In this document: positions 14,885 to 20,323 of the stretch, piece by piece
How positions within the stretch are numbered: position 1 is the stretch's first letter
How the letters are laid out: each line of letters opens with the position of its first letter
From: Candidatus Latescibacterota bacterium
Lineage (GTDB): Bacteria; Krumholzibacteriota; Krumholzibacteriia; Krumholzibacteriales; WJIX01
Assembly: GCA_030643145.1 (NCBI GenBank)
Contig: DAOWMJ010000009.1
Span: forward strand, 1 to 20,323
Length of the DNA stretch: 20,323 bases
Direction of reading: 5' to 3'
Notes under the pieces: model-generated
What the model was told of the DNA's origin: nothing
Seen by the model: only the letters and a program-made list of their open reading frames with translations
Databases searched by the model: none
Translations under genes and position numbers: made by a program

Positions 14885-15958
14885 ATGAGTATAGAAAATA
14901 GATTTAATAAATATGACAGATCTGACATGTTGGAGAATGTTCTGGCGTTACCGGATCAGATGCGGGAAGTGTGGAATAGTTCCAGCGATTTTATCCTTTC
15001 CCGTCCTTCAGCCGGCTCTACGCTTGTCATCTGCGGTATGGGAGGATCGGCAATTGGCGCTGTTCTGATTCGCGACCTTGTCAATAAGAATTCTGATTTT
15101 TCTGTGCATATTGAAAGAGGATATTTACTTCCCGCCTATGCAAGCGCGAATTCAACGGTTATATGCGTCAGTTACAGCGGCAACACAGAGGAGGTGCTAA
15201 CCCTTTTTGACGAAGCCGTACAGCGTGGTTGTGAAATCGGAGTAATTACATCCGGAGGAGAATTGGGGCGGAGGGCCGCTGAGGCGAACGCAAGCGTGAT
15301 GAATATAAGAGGGGGACTTCCTCCAAGAGCGGCTATTGGTCTGCTCTTTACTTCTTTGCTTCGTTTGGTTGTTAACTGGGGAATTTATAGGATTACTGAT
15401 GAAGAATTCACGGAACTTCTGAAAAAGGCGCGTTTTATAATAAAAGAGATCACTCCTGGATATAATTCTAAAGATAATCTAGCGTTTCAGTTATCGAAAA
15501 AATTATATAAAAAGATTCCCCTTATTTACGCGGGGGATGGTTTGCTTAAAGGGGTATCATATAGATGGAAGTGTCAGTTTAATGAAAATGGAAAAATTAT
15601 GGCATATTCAAATATATTCCCGGAACTTGGACACAATGAAATTATGGGATGGGAATGTCCGGATAATATCAAAAAAAATCTGTTCCTTATTTTCCTGATC
15701 GACCGTGATGATCATCCAAAGGTGCAAAAACGCATGCAGGTAACATATTCAATGCTTGAAAAATTAGCCGGGGATTCGGTTGTGATTGACAGCAGTTGGT
15801 ATGGAAACAATTCAGGGGGAAGGCTTGAACGTCTTCTTTCTATGCTGATCTTAGGTGATATGATGAGTGTTTATCTGGCTGTCGGGCGCGGCGTTGATCC
15901 AACTCCGATTGAGAAAATTGAAACGATAAAAAAGCTTTTAAAGATGGGAGAATCATGA
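14885..15958 (+). CDS. Bifunctional phosphoglucose/phosphomannose isomerase
   Basis: Interconverts glucose-6-phosphate, fructose-6-phosphate and mannose-6-phosphate. The 357-residue protein belongs to the PGI/PMI branch of the SIS fold, known mainly from archaea and some bacteria, not to classical Pgi. Marks are CGMGGSAIGA at 50-59, SYSGNTEEV at 96-104, GLPPRAAIGLLF, the catalytic ELGHNEIMGWE block and the C-terminal GVDPTPIEKIETIKKLL. It starts 24 bases after ptsI and overlaps the next gene by 4 bases. Placed after a hexose PTS, it could connect imported hexose-6-phosphate to glycolysis and to mannose or glucose-based nucleotide sugars. Confidence 0.9.
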   Translation: MSIENRFNKYDRSDMLENVLALPDQMREVWNSSSDFILSRPSAGSTLVICGMGGSAIGAVLIRDLVNKNSDFSVHIERGYLLPAYASANSTVICVSYSGNTEEVLTLFDEAVQRGCEIGVITSGGELGRRAAEANASVMNIRGGLPPRAAIGLLFTSLLRLVVNWGIYRITDEEFTELLKKARFIIKEITPGYNSKDNLAFQLSKKLYKKIPLIYAGDGLLKGVSYRWKCQFNENGKIMAYSNIFPELGHNEIMGWECPDNIKKNLFLIFLIDRDDHPKVQKRMQVTYSMLEKLAGDSVVIDSSWYGNNSGGRLERLLSMLILGDMMSVYLAVGRGVDPTPIEKIETIKKLLKMGES

Positions 15959-16938
15959 TAGCTGTTATCCCCGTGGCCGGAATCGGGAAGCGTCTTCGTC
16001 CGCATACCTATGCGGCGCCTAAGGCCTTGATAAGTGTCGCCGGCCGGCCGATCCTCGGCCACATCATAGATAGTCTTATTGATATGGGAGTCACCGAACT
16101 TGTTCCGATTATCGGGTACAAGGGGGAAATGATCCGTGAGTATATTACGAACGAATATGACCTTCCTGTTAATTTTGTTGTACAGGGGGAGCAAAAGGGC
16201 ATTGCCCACGCTGTGAATTTGACAAGACAATACGCGGATAACTCGGAAATGATAATTATTCTGGGTGATACGATAATAGAGACCGATTTTTCCAGGATAC
16301 CCCTGGAAGGAGATAATGTACTTGGCGTGAGGGAAGTTGATGATCCGACGCGTTTTGGAATTGTTGAAATGTCTAATGGAATTATAACCCGGATTGAGGA
16401 AAAGCCGGAAAACCCAAAAAGCAATCTTGCGGTAGTGGGACTTTATTATTTCAAGGATTCAGCCCGGCTTTTCAGCGCGTGCGATGAGATTATACAAAAG
16501 GATATCAGAACAAAGGGTGAATATCAAATAACGGATGCCCTGGCCTTGATGATTTCGGGAGGCGTTGAATTTAAACCCTATCAGATAGATGACTGGTATG
16601 ACTGTGGTAAAATAGAAACATTACTTGGCACTAACCGCACATTGTTAAAAAAGAGTAATAATAAAACAACAAGGAAGGGATCAATAATTATTCCTCCATG
16701 TTGGATTGACGAGAGCAGCAAGATCGAAAAATCAATTGTCGGCCCCTATGTTTCTGTTTCAAGAGATTGCAGAATCAGTAATTCGATTGTGGAAAATTCA
16801 ATTTTAAATAGTGGTAGCACTATACAGGATATTATTGTGATTGACAGCGTTATTGGTTCGATGACGGATATTATTGGAAATAAAATGAGTGTTAATATTG
16901 GAAATAATTCCGCCCTGCGCTTAAAAAGGAAAGAGTGA
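15955..16938 (+). CDS. Sugar-phosphate nucleotidyltransferase (NDP-sugar pyrophosphorylase)
   Basis: Makes an activated NDP-sugar from a sugar-1-phosphate and an NTP. The 327-residue protein has a Rossmann-like nucleotidyltransferase domain of about 1-235, with the variant P-loop PVAGIGKRLRPHTYAAPKAL near the N-terminus, ILGDT, GIVEM, EEKPENPKS, VGLYYF and DDWYDCGKIETLL, then a left-handed beta-helix C-terminus made of hexapeptide-like turns (SKIEKSIVGPYVSVS, CRISNSIVENSIL). This is the layout of glucose-1-phosphate thymidylyltransferases of the long type and of GlmU-like or mannose-1-phosphate enzymes; the sugar and base cannot be decided. The ATGA overlap with the isomerase points to coupled synthesis, and the pair probably supplies an envelope or storage polysaccharide. 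Confidence 0.85.
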   Translation: MIAVIPVAGIGKRLRPHTYAAPKALISVAGRPILGHIIDSLIDMGVTELVPIIGYKGEMIREYITNEYDLPVNFVVQGEQKGIAHAVNLTRQYADNSEMIIILGDTIIETDFSRIPLEGDNVLGVREVDDPTRFGIVEMSNGIITRIEEKPENPKSNLAVVGLYYFKDSARLFSACDEIIQKDIRTKGEYQITDALALMISGGVEFKPYQIDDWYDCGKIETLLGTNRTLLKKSNNKTTRKGSIIIPPCWIDESSKIEKSIVGPYVSVSRDCRISNSIVENSILNSGSTIQDIIVIDSVIGSMTDIIGNKMSVNIGNNSALRLKRKE

Positions 16939-16966
16939 AAATAGGGAAGTGGTTAGCTGCAATTTG

Positions 16967-16993
16967 CTGATTCTGATCGATCAACAGAATCAG
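16967..16993. repeat. 9-bp perfect inverted repeat upstream of metK
   Basis: CTGATTCTG at 16967-16975 and CAGAATCAG at 16985-16993 are exact inverted copies around a 9-base loop. It lies 28 bases after the nucleotidyltransferase stop and 56 bases before metK. No T run follows, so it is a weak terminator at best; it could be an operator or a messenger structure. A second, AT-rich nested stem (16999-17035 or so, TAAAAA/TTTTTA enclosing GATTT/AAATC) follows directly and ends just before the metK ribosome binding site. Confidence 0.55.
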
Positions 16994-17049
16994 TTTACAT
17001 TAAAAAGATTTAAATAAATCAGAACCTTTTTATTATTGGGGAGGATATT

Positions 17050-18192
17050 ATGAGTAAGAAATATCTGTTCACTTCGGAATCTGTAACAGAAGGGCATCCT
17101 GACAAGGTTGCCGACCAGATATCAGATGCTGTCTTAGACGCTATTCTGGATAAGGACCCTTATGGAAGAGTGGCGTGCGAAACGCTTGTGACCACAGGAA
17201 TGGTTTTTCTAAGCGGTGAGATTCGCACCGGAGCCTATATTGATATTCCAACAATCGTAAGAAAAACCGTAGAGGATATTGGATATACAAAACCGGAACT
17301 TGGGTTCGCGTCACAGACATCCGCGGTAGTAACCTCTATCGAAGAACAATCGAGTGATATTAGTATGGGCGTTGACAAAGGCGGCGCGGGTGATCAGGGG
17401 ATGATGTTTGGGTACGCCTGCAGACAGACAGATGTTCTTATGCCCCTTCCGATTCATATGGCCCACATGCTCGTGAGGAAGGTCTCCGAAGTAAGAAAAG
17501 ACGGCACCCTGGAGTATATAATGCCGGATGGCAAATCACAGGTAACAATTGAGTACCAGGATAATATTCCAAAAAGAATTGATACTATTCTTATCTCGGT
17601 ACAGCACAGCGAAGATGTTTCTGTGAGTGAAATCAAAGCCGATCTTGAAAAGTTCGTGATAAAACCGGTTGTTTCCGGTTTTGATGTGGAAAGCAATGAT
17701 TATAAAATACTGGTTAATCCCACTGGTAGGTTTGTAAAGGGCGGCCCGATGGCTGATACCGGATTAACGGGAAGGAAGATTATTGTTGATACGTATGGAG
17801 GATTCGGGAGCCACGGAGGCGGCGCCTTTTCCGGAAAGGACCCTACAAAGGTTGACAGATCGGCATCCTACGCGGCCAGGCATGTCGCGAAGAATATTGT
17901 AGGGGCGGAACTTGCGGACGAATGTGAAGTGCAGCTGGCTTACGCTATCGGAGAAAAAGATCCGGTTTCTGTAATGGTAAACACATTTGGAACGGGCAAA
18001 ATTTCCGATGAAAAGTTGGCGGGGATTATTCCTGACCTATTTGATCTTACTCCCAATGGGATCATAGACAGATTAAATCTAAGAAGGGGCATCTACCGTA
18101 AGACAGCGGCCTTTGGACATTTCGGCCGTGAAGAGAAAAACTTTACCTGGGAGAAACTTGATTTTGTCGATGAATTGAAATCAAAAATTTAG
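17050..18192 (+). CDS. metK: S-adenosylmethionine synthase
   Basis: Makes S-adenosylmethionine from methionine and ATP in the cytosol. The 380-residue length and motifs are standard: TSESVTEGHPDKVADQISDA with GHPDKV at 15-20, the GAGDQGMMFGYA loop, GRFVKGGPMADTGLTGRKI, and the GGGAFSGKDPTKVDRSASYAAR stretch that binds phosphate and metal. A strong GGGGAGG lies 5 bases before the ATG. It is paired with ahcY 36 bases downstream, completing the SAM use and recycling pair. SAM made here would also serve the radical enzyme LipA. The 111-base leader has two inverted repeats but no SAM riboswitch I recognise. Confidence 0.97.
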   Translation: MSKKYLFTSESVTEGHPDKVADQISDAVLDAILDKDPYGRVACETLVTTGMVFLSGEIRTGAYIDIPTIVRKTVEDIGYTKPELGFASQTSAVVTSIEEQSSDISMGVDKGGAGDQGMMFGYACRQTDVLMPLPIHMAHMLVRKVSEVRKDGTLEYIMPDGKSQVTIEYQDNIPKRIDTILISVQHSEDVSVSEIKADLEKFVIKPVVSGFDVESNDYKILVNPTGRFVKGGPMADTGLTGRKIIVDTYGGFGSHGGGAFSGKDPTKVDRSASYAARHVAKNIVGAELADECEVQLAYAIGEKDPVSVMVNTFGTGKISDEKLAGIIPDLFDLTPNGIIDRLNLRRGIYRKTAAFGHFGREEKNFTWEKLDFVDELKSKI

Positions 18193-18228
18193 AGTATAGA
18201 ATGGGTTTAATTTTGAGAGGACTTTTTT

Positions 18229-19485
18229 ATGAAGTATGATTGTAAAGATATTGAGCTTGCCCCCGGCGGCAAGGAAAGAATTGAGTGGGCTGACAGTAAT
18301 ATGCCCGTTCTTCGCCTGATTCGCGACCGGTTTGAGAAAGAGAAGCCGTTGGAAGGAATGAGGATTTCAGCGTGTCTTCATGTAACGACAGAGACAGCCA
18401 ATCTGATGCGTACGCTTAAGGCCGGAGGAGCTGAAGTTGTGCTCTGCGCGTCGAACCCTCTGAGTACACAGGATGATGTGGCCGCTTCCCTTATACACGA
18501 TTATGAGATTTCCGTCTTTGCCGTTCATGGTGAAGATAATGATACATATTACAATCATATTAACTCTGCGCTTGATACAAAGCCGCATATCACAATGGAC
18601 GATGGCGCTGATCTTGTAAGCACACTCCACAAGGACCGGCGCGAGTTGCTAGATGATATTATAGGCGGTACCGAAGAAACAACAACGGGTGTTATAAGAT
18701 TGAGAAGTATGGAAGCGAACGAAGTTCTTGCCTATCCGATAATTGCTGTTAATGACGCGCTTACCAAGCACTTATTTGATAACCGTTATGGAACGGGACA
18801 GAGTACTATCGATGGTATTATACGCGCTACAAATGTGCTTCTTGCCGGTACGAGTTTTGTTGTTTTCGGTTATGGATGGTGTGGAAAAGGGGTAGCAATG
18901 AGAGCTCGCGGGATGGGCGCGAAGGTTTCCGTTATTGAGGTAGATCCCGTAAGGGCGCTCGAAGCGGTAATGGACGGTTTTAATGTTGTACCCTCTATGG
19001 AGGCCGCTGAATTCGGGGATATTTTTGTAACGCTAACGGGCGATATTTCGGTAATCCGCATTGAGCATTTCAACAAAATGAAAAATGGCGCTATTGTAGC
19101 TAATTCAGGGCATTTCAATGTTGAGATAGATATACCCGATCTTAAGAAAACTGCTACAGATAAAAAGAGGATACGGAAAGATCTGGATCAGTACACAATG
19201 CCAAGCGGGAGAAAGATTAATATTCTGGCAGAAGGAAGGCTTATAAATCTTGCCGCCGCCGAGGGGCATCCCGCTTCCGTTATGGATATGAGTTTTGCCA
19301 ATCAATCACTTTCCGCTGAATATCTGGCTAAAGTTGAGAAGAAGCTGGAAAACAGGGTGTACCCCGTGCCGAAGGATATTGATAGAGGTATTGCCAAACT
19401 GAAACTAGACGCTCTGGAATGCCATATTGACGAACTGACTGAAAAACAGAAAAAGTATCTTTCAAGCTGGGAATTCGGCACCTGA
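18229..19485 (+). CDS. ahcY: Adenosylhomocysteinase
   Basis: Splits S-adenosylhomocysteine, the by-product of methylation, into adenosine and homocysteine with bound NAD. In the 418-residue protein the substrate side shows CLHVTTETANLM (His51), STQDDVAASL, MDDGADL, the EETTTGVIRL Glu and VNDALTKHLFDN (catalytic Lys and Asp). The NAD fold has GYGWCGKG at 214-221 and NSGHFNVEID, where most relatives have N-I-G-H-F-D. The end (EGHPASVMDMSFANQSL) is conserved. It appears to be the shorter form lacking the roughly 40-residue insertion of many bacterial and plant enzymes, as in archaea and Thermotoga. A GAGAGGA precedes the ATG by 9 bases. It ends the metK-ahcY unit, just before a strong terminator. 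Confidence 0.95.
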   Translation: MKYDCKDIELAPGGKERIEWADSNMPVLRLIRDRFEKEKPLEGMRISACLHVTTETANLMRTLKAGGAEVVLCASNPLSTQDDVAASLIHDYEISVFAVHGEDNDTYYNHINSALDTKPHITMDDGADLVSTLHKDRRELLDDIIGGTEETTTGVIRLRSMEANEVLAYPIIAVNDALTKHLFDNRYGTGQSTIDGIIRATNVLLAGTSFVVFGYGWCGKGVAMRARGMGAKVSVIEVDPVRALEAVMDGFNVVPSMEAAEFGDIFVTLTGDISVIRIEHFNKMKNGAIVANSGHFNVEIDIPDLKKTATDKKRIRKDLDQYTMPSGRKINILAEGRLINLAAAEGHPASVMDMSFANQSLSAEYLAKVEKKLENRVYPVPKDIDRGIAKLKLDALECHIDELTEKQKKYLSSWEFGT

Positions 19486-19516
19486 TCTGTTTCAGGGTAG
19501 AATTAAATGAGTATCT

Positions 19517-19552
19517 AAAAGAGGGACACCTTTAAGGGTGTCCCTCTTTTTT
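19517..19552 (+). terminator. Intrinsic terminator after ahcY
   Basis: AAAAGAGGGACACC pairs perfectly with GGTGTCCCTCTTTT (14 pairs) around a 6-base loop TTTAAG, followed by a T run ending at 19552. It lies about 30 bases after the ahcY stop. This is the clearest terminator in the window and closes the long + strand gene series. Confidence 0.95.
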
Positions 19553-19582
19553 CCCTTTCTCCCCAACCAGTCTGTGGAGGTT

Positions 19583-19612
19583 TTGACAACCACCCCCGGA
19601 ATGTGGTATAAT
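19583..19612 (+). promoter_or_regulatory. Consensus sigma-70-type promoter with possible operator
   Basis: TTGACA at 19583-19588 and TATAAT at 19607-19612 are both perfect hexamers, separated by 18 bases, with an extended -10 (TGG before TATAAT). Predicted start is near 19619, leaving a leader of about 54 bases. The spacer holds a 5-base inverted repeat, ACCAC at 19589-19593 and GTGGT at 19603-19607, which could bind a regulator between the hexamers. Confidence 0.85.
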
Positions 19613-19672
19613 TATCAAACGTTTAAAATTTAACGCCTTTTATAAAGGGACTGCTTACCAGGAGGTTAGACT

Positions 19673-20323
19673 ATGAAAAGGCCCATCGGGGATATTGTTA
19701 TTGCAATAGTTCTATCATTTTTTCTTCTCTGTGCTATTCCCTGTCTCGCGAGCGAGAATATATACACAGAAGATTTCACCACTACACTGTATGAGGATCC
19801 CGCAAACACGACCGCCAATTGGGATACTGTAAACGGTGAACTTTCCCTTTTTCCATTTCAACCAACACTCATTGGAAGCTATAACACACCGGGCTATGCC
19901 AAGGGCGTCATGGTGTCGGGCGACTATGCCTTTGTTGCGGATAATGACTATGGGCTCCAGGTGATCGACATCTCAGACCCTGCAGATCCCACACTCCTTG
20001 GAACCTACGACACGCCGGATTATGCCTTTGGCCTAGCGGTTTCGGGCGACTACGCCTTTGTGGCGGATTACAGCACCGGGCTCTGTGTGATCGATATCTT
20101 AGACCCCGCCGGTCCCACGCTGCTTGGAACCTGCGCCACGTCGGGTTCGGCTGTGGGCGTCACGGTCTCGGGCGACTATGCCTTTGTGGCGGATGGCGCC
20201 TCCGGGCTCCGTGTGATCGATATCTCTGATCCCGCCAGTCCCACACTTCTTGGAAGCTACGACACGCCGGGTTATGCCAGGGGAGTTACGGTCTCGGGCG
20301 ACTACGCCTTTGTGGCGGATGGC
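19673..20323 (+). CDS. Exported LVIVD-repeat protein (3' end outside window)
   Basis: Open frame of 217 codons running off the window. It begins with a Sec signal peptide: a basic MKRP start, a hydrophobic core of about residues 8-24 and likely cleavage after CLA at 24-26. Residues 27-65 form a linker (EDFTTTLYEDPANTTANWDTVNGEL). From residue 66 there are three full 42-residue repeats and a fourth partial one, each reading roughly GxYxTPGYAxGVxVSGDYAFVADxxxGLxVIDISDPAxPTLL, the pattern of LVIVD repeats thought to form a beta-propeller. AGGAGGT lies 6 bases before the ATG, with a consensus promoter upstream. Function unknown; such proteins are surface or secreted, often with a C-terminal sorting domain not visible here. 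Confidence 0.88.
   Translation, partial: MKRPIGDIVIAIVLSFFLLCAIPCLASENIYTEDFTTTLYEDPANTTANWDTVNGELSLFPFQPTLIGSYNTPGYAKGVMVSGDYAFVADNDYGLQVIDISDPADPTLLGTYDTPDYAFGLAVSGDYAFVADYSTGLCVIDILDPAGPTLLGTCATSGSAVGVTVSGDYAFVADGASGLRVIDISDPASPTLLGSYDTPGYARGVTVSGDYAFVADG
19868..20323 (+). repeat. 126-bp tandem coding repeats in the LVIVD gene
   Basis: Three complete 126-base units (19868-19993, 19994-20119, 20120-20245) and 78 bases of a fourth. The stretch encoding VSGDYAFVAD is almost invariant at the DNA level in all four copies, differing only at third codon positions. By hand count the third unit is 82 of 126 G+C (65%), clearly richer than the upstream genes. Confidence 0.92.

Noticed and set aside
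16939..17049. SAM or SAH riboswitch before metK
   Set aside because: The leader is only 111 bases and shows none of the conserved core sequences I know for these classes; only simple inverted repeats are visible.

Overview
The window reads as chromosomal DNA of a Gram-negative (diderm) bacterium. It carries Kdo synthesis genes (kdsA, kdsD) and lipopolysaccharide export genes (lptC, lptB), sigma-54, and a long-form ribosome hibernation factor. All recognisable genes are on the + strand and are tightly packed, so the region is mostly two or three long operons. Most of it is moderately AT-rich. The last 650 bases, encoding an exported LVIVD-repeat protein, are much more GC-rich. The gene mix (rpoN-hpf-hprK linked to a mannose-type PTS, bifunctional PGI/PMI, LVIVD repeats) resembles uncultured candidate phyla of the FCB/Krumholzibacteria/Eisenbacteria kind or delta-proteobacteria-like lineages. 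That placement is inference only.

Layout. 1-2380: end of pyrG, then kdsA and kdsD (envelope sugar Kdo). 2381-2841: a 461-base gap with no clear gene, holding a possible terminator hairpin, a 13-codon mini-ORF, repeats of TTGTTAA and a good -24/-12 (sigma-54) promoter match. 2842-7106: lptC, lptB, rpoN, lipA, hpf. kdsC and lptA, often found in this neighbourhood, are absent. 7140-14860: a complete phosphotransferase system: HPr kinase, mannose-family EIIA and EIIB, a GH57 glucanotransferase/amylase inserted between EIIB and EIIC, then EIIC, EIID, HPr and Enzyme I. 14885-16938: bifunctional phosphoglucose/phosphomannose isomerase and a sugar nucleotidyltransferase. 17050-19485: metK and ahcY (methyl cycle), closed by a strong terminator. 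19583-20323: a consensus sigma-70-type promoter and the start of a secreted LVIVD-repeat protein that runs off the window.

How it may work together. Enzyme I, HPr, EIIA and EIIB would pass phosphate from PEP to the EIIC/EIID membrane pair, and HprK would tune HPr through the retained Ser46. Imported hexose phosphate could feed the PGI/PMI isomerase and the nucleotidyltransferase towards activated sugars for the envelope, while the GH57 enzyme handles intracellular alpha-glucans. The sigma-54/HPF/HprK/PTS linkage is known from proteobacteria as a regulatory PTS. Here it is joined to a full transport-type permease and a glucan enzyme, which is the most unusual feature of the window. No CRISPR array, tRNA, rRNA, insertion sequence or phage gene was seen.
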